A stretch of DNA of 52,903 nt from Actinophytocola sp. (GCF_009379765.1 NZ_WHTD01000041.1:1-52903); one strand, 5' to 3'. Positions 23,880 to 33,749 are shown, numbered from the stretch's first letter. Notes: a model not told the origin generated them from the sequence alone. Program-made: numbers and translations.

Positions 23880-23894
23880 CGCCCAGGCGGTCGA
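23857..23894. terminator. Hairpin across the tetR stop codon
   Basis: Perfect 12-bp arms TCGACCGCCTGG / CCAGGCGGTCGA with a 14-nt loop that contains the tetR TGA. It ends 5 bp before the stop of the convergent permease remnant and can serve both strands. Confidence 0.75.
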
Positions 23895-23898
23895 CGCG

Positions 23899-24600
23899 CT
23901 ACTGGTTCGGCGCGCGGTTGAACGCCGAACCTGCGGCCGCCGATCTCCGTGCCGGTGAGCAGCCCCCGGACCGTCTCGATGACCGGCATGAACGGCTGGT
24001 TGTCGGTGAACCAGCGCACCCCCCGCCGGCATCGTCTCCGGCGGCGCGAACGCGCTCGACAGGAACGGCAGGCGTCAGCGGGAACGAGGAGAACGAGGCC
24101 GCGTCCGGTGTCTTCGCGATCAGTCCGAAGGCGACACTCAGCCAGCTGACCGCCAGCGTGAGCAACGCGAAGACGGCGAGCACCAGGAGCCACCCGGCGG
24201 GCGTGGCGTCCGGTCGGAACCCCACCACGAGCGCGACTCCGACCACCACGGCGAGGCAGAGGATCGTGCGGATCATGGCGTCGAGGACGTGTCCGGTGAG
24301 CACCGAGGCACGCGACACCGCCATCGTGCGGAACCGGTTGATGATGCCGTTGTTCATGTCGTGCGAGACGGACACCGACAGCTGTCCGACGCCGTAGGTC
24401 ACGGCCATCAGCAGGATGCCGGGCGTCACGTAGTCGACGTACTCGGTGCCGACCGCGAACGCGCCGCCGAACACGTAGACGAACATCAGCAGCGTGATGA
24501 CCGGGAACGTCAGCGCGACGAACAGCACGGCCGGGTTGCGCCGGGTGTGCCTGGCGTTGCGGCGCAACATGGTCAGCGAGTCGCTCAGCACGTGGCTCAC
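23899..24600 (-). pseudogene. DrrB-like ABC permease, frameshifted and missing part of its C-terminus
   Basis: The first ~175 codons encode a normal DrrB-type permease: NARHTRRNPAVLFVALTFPV, then MLFVYVFGGA-like segment, NGIINRFRTMAVSRASVLTG and LTLAVSWLSVAFGLIA. After FSSFPLT an extra C shifts the frame into LPFLSSAFAPPETMPAG, and an extra G in a G-run shifts again into GVRWFTDNQPFMPVIETVRG. The final membrane helix expected after LLTGTEIGG is absent; the original frame resumes with SAFNRAPNQ and a stop. The ATG overlaps the ATPase TGA (ATGA). Both indels are in or near short repeats, so sequencing error could explain them, but not the missing helix. Confidence 0.8.
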
Positions 24601-25295
24601 CGGGTCACCTTGTCCTCGGTCTTGTCACGGTGGCCGGTGCGGGCGAAGAACACGTCGTCGAGGTCGGGCGTGTGCACGGTCAGCGTCTCGCCGGCGACCG
24701 CCTCGCGATCGAGGCGGTTGAGCAGGGCGCGCAGCGCCGTGACGCTGCCGTCGCTGGGGACCCGCAGGGCGAGCGCGGCGTCGTCGCGCGCCGCGTCGCC
24801 CAGTACCCGCGCGGCGAGCTCCAGGTCGGCGGCGTCGGCGAAGACCAGGCGGACGTGGCCGCCGGGGATGCGCCGCCTGAGCTCGTCGGGGGTGCCCTCG
24901 GCGGTGAGCTCGAACCGCTCGAGCAGGTCGGCGGTGCGCCGCCTGCCCTCGGCCTTCCCCAGGTGGTTGAGGTCGGCCATCATCCGCAGGTGCTCCTCAC
25001 CGGTGAGCAGGTCGTCCAGCGCGGAGAACTGGCCGGTCACGCCGATCGCGGTGCGCACCCCGGCCGGGTTCCGCATCAGGTCGTGCCCGGCGACCAGCGC
25101 CTCGCCGCCGTCGGCGGTGATGAGCGTGGACAGGATGTGCACGGTCGTGGTCTTGCCGGCGCCGTTCGGGCCGAGCAAGGCGAAGGCGGTCCCCTCCGCG
25201 ACGGTCAGGTCGATGCCGTCGAGCACGACCTGCTTGCCGAATGTCTTGCGCAGCCCCATCGCCGAGATGGCGGGCCGCGCCGTGGAGATACTCAT
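24597..25295 (-). pseudogene. DrrA-like ABC ATPase lacking signature and Walker B
   Basis: 232 residues against about 310-330 for the family. Walker A is present (GPNGAGKTTT), as are the Q-loop region VTGQFSALDDLLTG and the DrrA-type C-terminus (GTPDELRRRI ... LDDVFFARTGH). Immediately after LLERFELT the sequence jumps to AEGTPDEL at about 24902, in frame. The LSGG signature, Walker B, D-loop and H-switch that should lie between are all gone, so ATP hydrolysis is not expected. ATG at 25295. Confidence 0.82.
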
Positions 25296-25418
25296 GCTCC
25301 CTCGTCTCGAAGAGTTTCGGGCAGGGCCGAGCCGCGGCCATTGCCATATCGCTGCCGTGGCCGCATTTCGGGCATGCCGACCGAGCACGGGAGTTCCGCG
25401 CGACGAATCAGGTCAGGA

Positions 25419-25766
25419 TCAGATGTCGAGGTCCTCGACCGGCGGCTGGGTGGCCATGGCGGCCACGATGTCGTACAGCTCGGTCGGGATCTTGTCGCGC
25501 ACCTCGTCGAGCGTGGCCTCGGCCGGGGCCTCGCCCCAGCTCTGTTCGCCCAGGACGTGCAGGTAGCTGCGCCAGTCGCGCCAGTCGAGGTCCTTGCCGG
25601 ACGCGGACTTCCAGATGGCCTCTGGCGAGCGTTCGGTGTGCACCACGAACTTGCCCTTGCGGCTGCGGTAGACCCGGAACTCCTCGACCCGGTTCCCCTT
25701 CTGGCGCCCCCACTCGCCGAGCAGCACCCCGCTGAACCGCTGCTTGCGTCCGACGCCGAAGCCCAC
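25419..25766 (-). CDS. EXLDI family protein, N-terminally truncated
   Basis: 115 residues ending VEDLDI, the hallmark of EXLDI proteins; the body (KQRFSGVLLGEWGRQ, EEFRVYRSRKGKFVVHTERS) matches the family's second half. Full-length members begin with a ribbon-helix-helix-like domain; here an in-frame stop lies about 25 codons before the GTG at 25766 and no such domain is encoded. EXLDI genes often precede DrrA/DrrB-type transporters, as here. It may be non-functional like its two neighbours. Confidence 0.75.
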   Translation of the reverse strand: MGFGVGRKQRFSGVLLGEWGRQKGNRVEEFRVYRSRKGKFVVHTERSPEAIWKSASGKDLDWRDWRSYLHVLGEQSWGEAPAEATLDEVRDKIPTELYDIVAAMATQPPVEDLDI

Positions 25767-25823
25767 CCGGACGGTGACATGGAGGCAATGAGTTGCCGCG
25801 AGTCGGGTCTGAGCCGTCCCGGG

Positions 25824-26267
25824 TCAGTGGGGGAGCTTGACCACCGTGACGAAGAAGTCGTCGATGTGGCGGACCACCTCGATGAACCTGTCGAAGTCCA
25901 CCGGTTTGCTCACGTAGGCGTTGGCGTGCAGGCTGTAGCTCCGCACGATGTCCTCCTCCGCCTCGGACGTCGTCAGCACCACGACCGGGATCAAGCGCAG
26001 CTCCGGGTCCTCCTTCAGCTCCGCCAGCACCTCGCGGCCGTCGCGGCGGGGGAGGTTCAGGTCCAGCAGGATCAGGCCCGGCCGGGGCGCGTCGCCATAG
26101 TCGCCCTCGCGGCGGAGGAACTGCAGCGCCTGCTCGCCGTCGTTCACGACGTGCAGGCGGTTGCGGATCTTGTGGTACTCGAACGCTTCCCTGGTCATCA
26201 GGATGTCGCCGTCGTCGTCCTCGACGAGCAGTACGTCGACCACGTCCAAGGGGGTGAGCTCAGCCAT
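25824..26267 (-). CDS. Rcp1-like response regulator
   Basis: A 147-residue single receiver domain. [10 protein letters not shown] forms the acidic pocket, [16 protein letters not shown] carries the phospho-acceptor Asp, [13 protein letters not shown] the Thr/Ser switch and [12 protein letters not shown] the Lys. Insert length and sequence match Rcp1-type regulators that pair with CHASE3 or phytochrome-like kinases. It overlaps the upstream kinase gene by 8 bp. Confidence 0.92.
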   Translation of the reverse strand: MAELTPLDVVDVLLVEDDDGDILMTREAFEYHKIRNRLHVVNDGEQALQFLRREGDYGDAPRPGLILLDLNLPRRDGREVLAELKEDPELRLIPVVVLTTSEAEEDIVRSYSLHANAYVSKPVDFDRFIEVVRHIDDFFVTVVKLPH

Positions 26268-27852
26268 CGATGTCGTCCTCCTCGGTCAGCACGGGCAGTG
26301 TGAAACAGAAGCGAGCGCCGGACGAGACGTCGGTGTCCAGCCAGATCCGCCCGCCGTGGTAGTCGATGATCTTGCGGCACATCGCGAGCCCGATCCCCGT
26401 CCCCGGGTACTCGCCCTTCCCGTGCAACCGCTGGAAGATCACGAAGATCCGCTCGGCGTACTCCGGCGCGATGCCGATCCCGTTGTCGGACACCGACAAC
26501 TCCCAGAACCTCTCGTCCCGGACCGCCGAGACACGCACGCGCGGCGGCGCCTCGCCACGGAACTTCAGCGCGTTGCCCACCAGGTTCTGGAACACCGTGG
26601 TGAGCAGCGGCACCTCGGCCATGACGGTCGGCAGCTGGCCCGACTCGACCGTGGCCCCGGCCCGCTCGATCGCCGTCGCCAGGTTCGCCTTCGCCTGCTC
26701 CAGCACCGCCTCGCAGGACACCTCGACCGGCTCGCGCATGGTCCGGCCCACCCGGCTGAACGCCAGCAGGTCGTTGATCAGCACCTGCATCCGCTTGGCC
26801 CCGTCCACCGCGAACGCGATGTACTGGTCCGCCCGCTCGTCGAGCTGCCCGTGGTAGCGCCGATCCAGCAGCTGGCAGAAGCTCGCCACCTTCCGCAGCG
26901 GCTCCTGCAGGTCGTGCGAGGCCACGTAGGCGAACTGCTCCAGCTCGGTGTTCGACCGCTGCAGGTCCTGGGTCCGGGCGTCCAGCTCGTCGTGCGCGTC
27001 CTGCAGCGCGGACAGCTCGTGCAGGATGCGCACCCGCATCGTGTTGACGTCCGCGCCCAGCTCCCGCACCTCGCGCGGTCCGCTCTGTCCGACCTCGTGC
27101 CGGAAGTCGCCGTCGGCGACCGTGCGGACCTCCGCGGCCAGCTTCGACACCGGCCGGATCGCCGCCCGCCGCAGCCCGATCGCGAGCAGCAGCACCATCA
27201 GCGCGAAGCCGACCGCGATGCCGACACACGCGACGTTCAGCGCCGTCGCCGACCGGTCGAGGGCGGCAGTCGCACGCTCGCGGGCCCCGTCCAGGTCGGC
27301 CTGCAGGTCGGCCACGGCGGCGCGCACCTGGTCGAAGAACGTCGTGCCCGCGTCGATGTTCTCGGCACCGACGGGTCGGCCGGTGGTGTCGACCGCGGCG
27401 ATGGCGGGCTCGGCATAGCTGACCCGCCAGTTGTCCACCCGGTCCAGCACATCGCGGAGGTCGGCCCGGGCGTCCGGGAGCCCGCCGACGAGGTCGTCCA
27501 GCAGCGCGGCCGCGTCCTGCGTGGCGGTCCGGCCGTCGGTGTAGGGGACGAGGAGGTCGCGCTGCGCGGCCAGCGCGTAGCCGCGCACCCCGGTCTCCTG
27601 GTTGACCAGCGCCGACTCAAGCCGAAGCGACTCGCGCTGGGCCGGGTCGATCCGGTCCAGAAGCTGCGTGCGGGCGTCGGCCAGGCCGGTCAGCGCGATG
27701 ACCCCGACCGCGACCGCGGCCACAGAGTACAGCGCGAGCACCGCGACGCTGATGTTGATGATCCGGCTCAGCGGCCAGCGCGTCGCGGCGTGGTCGCGTG
27801 CCGTGAGCACGGGCGTCTCGGTCCGGACCTCCTGGTCGGCGACCTGGGTCAT
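26260..27852 (-). CDS. Membrane CHASE3-type sensor histidine kinase
   Basis: A 530-residue kinase. Transmembrane segment 1 ([20 protein letters not shown], ~residues 30-52) and segment 2 ([20 protein letters not shown], ~205-228) flank an extracytoplasmic domain with [15 protein letters not shown], the CHASE3 signature. Then come HAMP, a coiled coil, HisKA with phospho-acceptor His in [14 protein letters not shown], and HATPase with [22 protein letters not shown] and [15 protein letters not shown] at 27852 overlaps the phosphatase TGA (ATGA). Likely phosphorylates the downstream Rcp1-like regulator. Confidence 0.93.
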   Translation of the reverse strand: MTQVADQEVRTETPVLTARDHAATRWPLSRIINISVAVLALYSVAAVAVGVIALTGLADARTQLLDRIDPAQRESLRLESALVNQETGVRGYALAAQRDLLVPYTDGRTATQDAAALLDDLVGGLPDARADLRDVLDRVDNWRVSYAEPAIAAVDTTGRPVGAENIDAGTTFFDQVRAAVADLQADLDGARERATAALDRSATALNVACVGIAVGFALMVLLLAIGLRRAAIRPVSKLAAEVRTVADGDFRHEVGQSGPREVRELGADVNTMRVRILHELSALQDAHDELDARTQDLQRSNTELEQFAYVASHDLQEPLRKVASFCQLLDRRYHGQLDERADQYIAFAVDGAKRMQVLINDLLAFSRVGRTMREPVEVSCEAVLEQAKANLATAIERAGATVESGQLPTVMAEVPLLTTVFQNLVGNALKFRGEAPPRVRVSAVRDERFWELSVSDNGIGIAPEYAERIFVIFQRLHGKGEYPGTGIGLAMCRKIIDYHGGRIWLDTDVSSGARFCFTLPVLTEEDDIDG

Positions 27853-29033
27853 GCCGTCCGTGCCCAGCTCAGCGCCACCACGGCCATGTCGTCGTCGAGG
27901 TCGTCGCCGTTGAGCTCGCGTACCCGGCCGGTCACCTCCTCCAGCAGCCGGTCCGCCGACTGCCGCGGGTCCCGGGCCATGGCCGACTCGACGAGCTGGA
28001 CCAGGCCGAACACGTCCAGGCGCTCGTCGCCGCGGCCCACCCGGCCCTCGATCAGCCCGTCGGTGTACATCAGGACCGTCCACCGGTCGCCGAGCCGGAT
28101 GTCGTGGCACGGCCAGTTGGAGCCGTCGCCGACGCCGACCGGGGTGCGGGGCGGCGCGTCGAGCGGGCGCACGCCTTCCGGGGTGACCAGCAGCGGCGGC
28201 GGGTGGCCGGCCAGGTAGAGCCGGCCGGCCGTGCGGGACGGGTCGATCGAGAGCATGCCCAGCGTCGTGAACAGGCTGGGCCGGTGCCGCTCGTGCGTGA
28301 AGACCTGGTCGAGCGTGGTCAGCGCCTCGGCGCTCGGCCGCTCGGCGAGCACCATCGTCCGCCAGGCGACCCGCATGGACACCCCGAGCGCGGCCTCGTC
28401 CGGGCCGTGCCCGCACACGTCGCCGACCACCGCGTGCACCCAGCCGTCCGCCGACTGCACCACGTCGTAGAAGTCGCCGCCCAGGAGCAGCCGCCGGCCG
28501 CCCGGCCAGTAGCGGGCGACCACGGTGAGCGCGGGGTCGGAGACCAGCGGCGTCGGCAGCAGGCCGCGCTCGAGGCGGGCGTTCTCCTCGGCGTAGATCT
28601 GCGCCTCGCGCAGCTGGCGCTGGATCTCCTCGGACCGCACCCGCTCGATGGCGTAGCGGATCACCCGGTCCAGCAGCCGCCCGTCGACCTGACCCTTGAC
28701 CAGGTAGTCCTGCGCGCCGATGCGGACGGCCTCCTCGCCGAGGTACTCGTCGGCGAGACCGGTGAGGACGACGACCGCGACCTCGGGCACGTGCTCCTGC
28801 AGCCAGCGCAGCCCGTCGAGCTCGTGGGTGTCGGGCAGCCCGAGGTCCAGGAGCACGCAGGCCCGGCCGTGCAGCGCGACCTTGGCCTCGGCCAACGACT
28901 CCACGCGGTGCACGTCGACGGCCGCGCCGACCTCGCGCAGGAACTCCTCGACCAGTACCGCGTCGCCGTCGTCGTCCTCGATCAACAGCACCCTGGTCCG
29001 GTCCGGTCTCTCCGCGACGTCCCGAGCTACCAT
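27849..29033 (-). CDS. Receiver-SpoIIE (PP2C) phosphatase
   Basis: A 394-residue regulator. Residues ~12-130 are a receiver domain (VLLIEDDDGD, phospho-acceptor in CVLLDLGLPDTHELDG, Lys in DYLVKGQV); a short coiled linker follows, then a SpoIIE-type PP2C domain with metal-binding Asp residues in GGDFYDVV, AVVGDVCGHGPDEA and the late DDDMAVVAL. Such proteins dephosphorylate anti-anti-sigma factors once the receiver is phosphorylated. First gene of a three-gene operon with the CHASE3-type kinase. ATG 29033. Confidence 0.92.
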   Translation of the reverse strand: MVARDVAERPDRTRVLLIEDDDGDAVLVEEFLREVGAAVDVHRVESLAEAKVALHGRACVLLDLGLPDTHELDGLRWLQEHVPEVAVVVLTGLADEYLGEEAVRIGAQDYLVKGQVDGRLLDRVIRYAIERVRSEEIQRQLREAQIYAEENARLERGLLPTPLVSDPALTVVARYWPGGRRLLLGGDFYDVVQSADGWVHAVVGDVCGHGPDEAALGVSMRVAWRTMVLAERPSAEALTTLDQVFTHERHRPSLFTTLGMLSIDPSRTAGRLYLAGHPPPLLVTPEGVRPLDAPPRTPVGVGDGSNWPCHDIRLGDRWTVLMYTDGLIEGRVGRGDERLDVFGLVQLVESAMARDPRQSADRLLEEVTGRVRELNGDDLDDDMAVVALSWARTA

Positions 29034-29321
29034 CGGCGGCCTGCTCGTCCTCGTTCCGGGGTGCCGACCTCCGACGGTCGATACGGTTGGCTCATCGTAG
29101 TGGTTGCTCAGTCGGCGCACCCTGGTCAGATTGCCAGGTCCGGTTCGAGTCCGCCGATCGCCGCTGTGTTCCCGGCCGGCGTGCGGGCTCTTCGGGCGTG
29201 TGGTCGGTCGACCGCGCGTGGCGTGCCACCACGACCGCCGCGTGCCGGACCCCGACCGGACGCGGAGCCGCTCAGGACCGGGGACCCGCCGTGACGTCGA
29301 AGCGCGGGGCCGCACGGCGGC
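29034..29321. other. Intergenic region upstream of the phosphatase operon
   Basis: Nearly 290 bp that must contain the promoter of the phosphatase-kinase-regulator operon. No gene or convincing promoter boxes could be identified. Confidence 0.5.
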
Positions 29322-29357
29322 GGGAGGCCCGCCCGGCGTGCGCCGAGCGGGCCTCCC
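29322..29357 (-). terminator. Terminator hairpin of the nuclease gene
   Basis: A 16-bp stem (GGGAGGCCCGCCCGGC against GCCGAGCGGGCCTCCC, one mismatch that becomes a G-U pair on the minus strand) with a 4-nt loop, 15 bp beyond the nuclease stop codon. Confidence 0.85.
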
Positions 29358-29372
29358 CGAACTACCGCGCCA

Positions 29373-32300
29373 CTACAGCGTCGCGCACTGGCCGGACGCG
29401 TGGCCGCGCACGGTGTTCTTCCGGCCGTCGTTGCCCGGGGCCGGCTGGTTGCCCAGGCACGACAGCGGACCGGTGATCTTGTTCGCTGCCACCACGATCG
29501 GCTCGTCGCCGCCGTTGAGGAGCAACGTCACCGGGCCGGTCATCGTTGCGGTGTCGACGTGGATGCCGCCGGTGTTGCCGATCAGCGTCACCGGGCCGGT
29601 GATCTTCGCGTCCTCGATGAGAACCGCGCCGGTCGCCACCGCGACCGACACCGGGCCGGTCACCGTGGTGCCCGACAGCGTGAACACGTCCGGCTGGATC
29701 GCCGTGACCGGACCGGTGATCCGGCCGCCGGTCGCGACCAGCGACGCGCCCGGCCGCACCGTGACCGCACCGGTGATCGTCGCCTCGTCCAGGCACGTCA
29801 GGCCCGACGACACGGTCAGCGGGCCGACCCGCCGGCCGGTGATCGTCGTAGTGCACTGCGGGCCGGGCTGACCGACCGAGGACCGGAACACGGTGTCCGC
29901 GGTCACCGGCGAGTTGTCGGCGATGTGGTCGGTGAGCATCGTCAGGTCGTTGTCACCGGTCGTCGCCCGGTCGGTTCCGCCCGCCAGGGTGAAGAAGTTG
30001 TCCCCACCCGCCGCGAGGAACGAGTTGACCGTCACCCGGTAGGTGCCCGTCGGGCTGATCGCCGTCCCGTTCAGCGTCATCGACGTGATCCGCTGGCCCG
30101 CCGGGTTGTCCGGCAGGTAGGTGTAGGTGAAGCCCTTCGAGACACCCAGGTGCAGGACCGGCCGGGACGCGCCCGCCGGCTGCCACTGCTCCTCGAGCAC
30201 CTGCTTGACCTCCGCGCCGGTGTAGGTCTTGGTCACCACGTCGTTGGCGAAGGGCTGCACCGAGAACGCCTCGGCGTAGGTGATCACCCCGTCCGTGCCG
30301 ACCAGCAGGTCGGCCCGCAGCCCGCCCGGGTTCATGAACGCGACCTGCGCCCCACCCCGGCCCGGCTCACTGGTGCCGTCCAGCTGCACGTCGGCGATGA
30401 AGTTGCCCAGCACCGACTCCGACCCGCGGTCCTCGGTTCCGTCCGGCGTGACGGCCCGCGTGATGTCCGCGGTGATCGAGCCCAGCGGCTGCTGGCCCAG
30501 CACGTCGGCGTTCGCCTTGGCGTCCGCGACGAGCTGCGCCACCGCCGGGTCCTCCGGCGCGCCGACCACGTCGAGCAGCACCGCCGAACTGTCCAGGACG
30601 GCCTTCGAGGTCGGGTCGACGGACAGGGTCGCCTTGCCCAGCTTGCGCCCGTACTCCTGCGCCTGGATCACCGGCCGGGTCCGGTCGGTGCCCGGGATCG
30701 GCGCCTCGAACGCGTAGGGCTGGTGGGTGTGCCCGCTCATGATCACGTCGATGTCCGCGCTGGCCCGCATGAACTCGCCGAACACCGGGTCGGCGTCGAG
30801 GTCGGCCACCGAGTTGATGTTCTCGGCGGCGGCGCCCTCGTGCGCGAGCAGCACCACGACGTCGGCCTCGCCGTTGGCCTCGGCGCCGTCCTTCAGCTCG
30901 GCGGCCACGGCCTCGGCCTCGTCCACCGGGTCGTGGAAGGTGATGCCGGCGATGCCGTCCGGGCTGACCAGCGACGCGGTCTGCTCGGTCACCACGCCGA
31001 CGATGCCGACCCGGATCCCGTCGACCGTCTGCACGTCGTAGGCCGGCAGCGCCCGGTCGTCCCCGCGGTAGACGTTCGCGCCCAGGTACGGGAACTGCGC
31101 CCGGTCGGTGACCCGGCCGGTGAGGTCCGCGATGCCCTTGTCGAACTCGTGGTTGCCGACCGCGGAGGCGTTGAGCCCCATCAGGTTCAGCGCGTCGAGC
31201 GTCGGGTTGTCCTGGTCGATCGCCGAGATGAACGTCGACGCGCCGATGTTGTCCCCGCCGGACAGGAGCAGCGTGTTCGGGTTCTCCTGCCGCTGCGCGC
31301 CGACGAGGCCGGCCAGCTGGGCGGCGCCGCCGATGGGTGAGCCGTCCGGCGCCGCGGCCGGCGACTCGAGCCGGCCGTGGAAGTCGTTGATGGACAGCAG
31401 GTTCAGGTCCACCGGGCCGTCGGCCGCGGTGTTCAGCCCGACCACGAGCGGGTTGTGGTCGCTGGCCCGGTACGGGTCCGGCTGGTAGAAGGCCGGCGAG
31501 CCGTCGTACTGGAACGCGAACGACTCGTGCGCGTTGATCTGCCAGACGTCGACCCCGGTCACCCGGTCGGCGAGCGACGGCGACGCGATCGCGTGGTCGA
31601 GCGAGCCCGACTCGCCCGCGAAGACGTAGCTGGCCTCCCCGCCGTCGTTGAGATCCACATAGGACTGGTCGTAGAGTACCTGGACCGGGTCCTCGTGGGT
31701 GTAGGCGTTGAAGTCGCCCAGCAGCAGCACGTCGTCGCTGCCGCTGTCGGCCTTCAGCGCCGCCACGAACGTGGCCAGCGACTGCGCCTGGCGGACCCGG
31801 TCGCCGTTGTACGCGCCCTGCCCGTCGCCGGCGTCGGCGTTGTCGCCGGTCGGGTCGCCGGACGCGCTCTTGGACTTGAGGTGGTTGGCGACGACGGTGA
31901 AGGTCTCGGCGCCCGCGCGGAAGGTCTGCGCGATCGGCTCACGGGCGTTGAACCACACCGACTCGTCGTTGATCGTGCGCGACTCGCCCTGCGGGGTCAC
32001 CGAGCCCGGCTTGAAGATGATCGCCGTGGTGATGACGTCCTGCTGGTCGGCGGCCGGCAGCCCCGCGGGGGAGCGGACGTAGTCCCACGTGCCCGCACCG
32101 TCGGCGGTGTTCAGCGCCGCGACGAGCCGCTCGAGGGCCAGCTGCGGGTCGTTCGCCTCGAACCGGACCGAGTTCTCGATCTCCTCGAGCGCCACCACGT
32201 CCGCGTCGAGCGCGGTGATCGCGGCGACGATCTTGGCCTCCTGCTTGGCGAGCCCCGCCTCGTCGTCCGCGCCTCGGGCGTCGCCGCCGAAGTGGACGAA

Positions 32301-33749
32301 GTAGTTCAGCACGTTGAAGCTGGCCAGCCGGAGGTCGCCGCCGACCTGTTCGGGTGCCGGGGTCCTCGGGTTGGTGACCTTGAAGGTCGTGCGGCCGGTC
32401 ACCGGGGTCTGCGCGGTCACCGGCGTGGTCGGCTGCAGCCGCCACTCGTCGAAGCCGAAGGACAGCACGGTCGGGGAGAACGCCTCGACCGTGTCGCCGA
32501 CGCGCAGCGGCGCGTCCGGGTAGACGTAGGGCGGCAGCTGGCCGGCACTCGACAGGTTGGTCGACGAGCCGTCGTCGAGCAGCAGCCGGCCGAGCTTGTT
32601 GGCGGCGGCCTGGTCCAGCGCCTGCTGGGTGCCCGGCCGGTACAGGTCGGTCGGGATCGGCGCGGCCGCCTCGCCGGCCGCGAGGACGACCTCGCCGAAC
32701 CGGTTGGTGTTGAAGACCTCGGAGACCGTGTACTGGCCGACCGGGGCGACCGACATCGACTCGACGGACTCGCGCGCGGCGGGGTCGAGCGGGAGGCTCA
32801 GCGGCGCGGGCGCGGGCAGTGCCGCGTCGTGCGCGCAGATCTGCACGTCGGCCTTGACGCCGATGGAGATCTCGGTGAGGCCGTTGAACTCGCTGACCGT
32901 GCCGCGCACCCGGACCTGGTCGCCGATGGCGACGCCCGGGTGGTTGGCGGGGTTCGAGGTCAGGTAGACGAAGACGCCGTCGGAGGCGACGCCCGCCTCG
33001 GGGGCGCGGTCGCCGGAGCCAGCGGTCTGGACGTAGACGCCGTTGTAGCCGCCGGTGCGGTGGTCGGCCGTCACGACGCCCTCGACGACGACCTGGCCGC
33101 CGACGAGCGGGGACGCGTCGCCGGTGCCCTGGACCTCGGCGATCGTGTGGTCGACCGCGATGTCGCAGCCCACCGGGTCCGGGTCGGGATCGGGGTCACC
33201 GCTGCCGTTGCGGACGCCGAACGTGTTCTGGGCGGGCGCCTGCCAGGTGCCGTCGACCTTCTGCAGCGAGAAGCCGACCGGGGTGCCGGAGGCCTCGGCG
33301 ACGCCGATGTCGGTGGCGGCCGTGCCGTTCGCAGGGCCGCCCGCGCCGGTCAGCGCGCCCTCGTAGCTGAGGAACTCGGCGACCGTCCCATCAGGACGGA
33401 CGAGCGCGACGCCGTCGGGGGAGCCGTTCTGGATGCCGTCGGTCGGGTAGGTCGCGACGACCACCCCCGCCTCGGGGACCGTGCCGGACAGGGTTCGGGT
33501 GTCGTACACCGCCCCGCCGTTGCCGTTGTACAGGGCGAGCTGCCAACCGGAGAGGTCGAAGCCGACCGGGGCCTCGATCTCCAGGGCCTCGCCGGTGTCC
33601 GTGCCGACGTTGTCGTAGTGGATCTCACTGAGGAACGGTGCGGTCGGTTCCTCCGCGGCGGCCGTCGAGCCGCTGAGCGTCGCGACCGTGGCGATCGCGG
33701 TCAGCGCGCCGGCGACCTGGAGTAAGCGGACACGTCTCCGACTGGACAT
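29373..33749 (-). CDS. Secreted ExeM/NucH-type endonuclease fused to 5'-nucleotidase
   Basis: A 1458-residue exported protein. Signal peptide (1-31); lamin-tail-like domain (EIHYDNVGTDTGEALEI, ~35-165); OB-type domain; an endonuclease/exonuclease/phosphatase domain (~455-765) with ASFNVLNYFVHF, ALEEIENS, VVANHLKSK, LLGDFNAYTHED and ASDHNPLVV; a metallophosphatase (~775-1040) with INDFHGRLE, SGGDNIGAS, VGNHEFDKG, LAHEG and MSGHTHQPY; the 5'-nucleotidase C-domain with NPGGLRADL and FLAAGGDNF; then a ~150-residue tail of ITGPV-type repeats. It would degrade extracellular DNA and strip phosphate from the nucleotides, a phosphate- or nucleoside-scavenging role. No anchor is visible. Confidence 0.93.
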   Translation of the reverse strand: MSSRRRVRLLQVAGALTAIATVATLSGSTAAAEEPTAPFLSEIHYDNVGTDTGEALEIEAPVGFDLSGWQLALYNGNGGAVYDTRTLSGTVPEAGVVVATYPTDGIQNGSPDGVALVRPDGTVAEFLSYEGALTGAGGPANGTAATDIGVAEASGTPVGFSLQKVDGTWQAPAQNTFGVRNGSGDPDPDPDPVGCDIAVDHTIAEVQGTGDASPLVGGQVVVEGVVTADHRTGGYNGVYVQTAGSGDRAPEAGVASDGVFVYLTSNPANHPGVAIGDQVRVRGTVSEFNGLTEISIGVKADVQICAHDAALPAPAPLSLPLDPAARESVESMSVAPVGQYTVSEVFNTNRFGEVVLAAGEAAAPIPTDLYRPGTQQALDQAAANKLGRLLLDDGSSTNLSSAGQLPPYVYPDAPLRVGDTVEAFSPTVLSFGFDEWRLQPTTPVTAQTPVTGRTTFKVTNPRTPAPEQVGGDLRLASFNVLNYFVHFGGDARGADDEAGLAKQEAKIVAAITALDADVVALEEIENSVRFEANDPQLALERLVAALNTADGAGTWDYVRSPAGLPAADQQDVITTAIIFKPGSVTPQGESRTINDESVWFNAREPIAQTFRAGAETFTVVANHLKSKSASGDPTGDNADAGDGQGAYNGDRVRQAQSLATFVAALKADSGSDDVLLLGDFNAYTHEDPVQVLYDQSYVDLNDGGEASYVFAGESGSLDHAIASPSLADRVTGVDVWQINAHESFAFQYDGSPAFYQPDPYRASDHNPLVVGLNTAADGPVDLNLLSINDFHGRLESPAAAPDGSPIGGAAQLAGLVGAQRQENPNTLLLSGGDNIGASTFISAIDQDNPTLDALNLMGLNASAVGNHEFDKGIADLTGRVTDRAQFPYLGANVYRGDDRALPAYDVQTVDGIRVGIVGVVTEQTASLVSPDGIAGITFHDPVDEAEAVAAELKDGAEANGEADVVVLLAHEGAAAENINSVADLDADPVFGEFMRASADIDVIMSGHTHQPYAFEAPIPGTDRTRPVIQAQEYGRKLGKATLSVDPTSKAVLDSSAVLLDVVGAPEDPAVAQLVADAKANADVLGQQPLGSITADITRAVTPDGTEDRGSESVLGNFIADVQLDGTSEPGRGGAQVAFMNPGGLRADLLVGTDGVITYAEAFSVQPFANDVVTKTYTGAEVKQVLEEQWQPAGASRPVLHLGVSKGFTYTYLPDNPAGQRITSMTLNGTAISPTGTYRVTVNSFLAAGGDNFFTLAGGTDRATTGDNDLTMLTDHIADNSPVTADTVFRSSVGQPGPQCTTTITGRRVGPLTVSSGLTCLDEATITGAVTVRPGASLVATGGRITGPVTAIQPDVFTLSGTTVTGPVSVAVATGAVLIEDAKITGPVTLIGNTGGIHVDTATMTGPVTLLLNGGDEPIVVAANKITGPLSCLGNQPAPGNDGRKNTVRGHASGQCATL

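Noticed and set aside
29400..33725. Long plus-strand open frames opposite the nuclease gene
   Set aside because: Shadow frames with skewed Arg/Val/Asp composition and no domain; the minus-strand nuclease accounts for the region.
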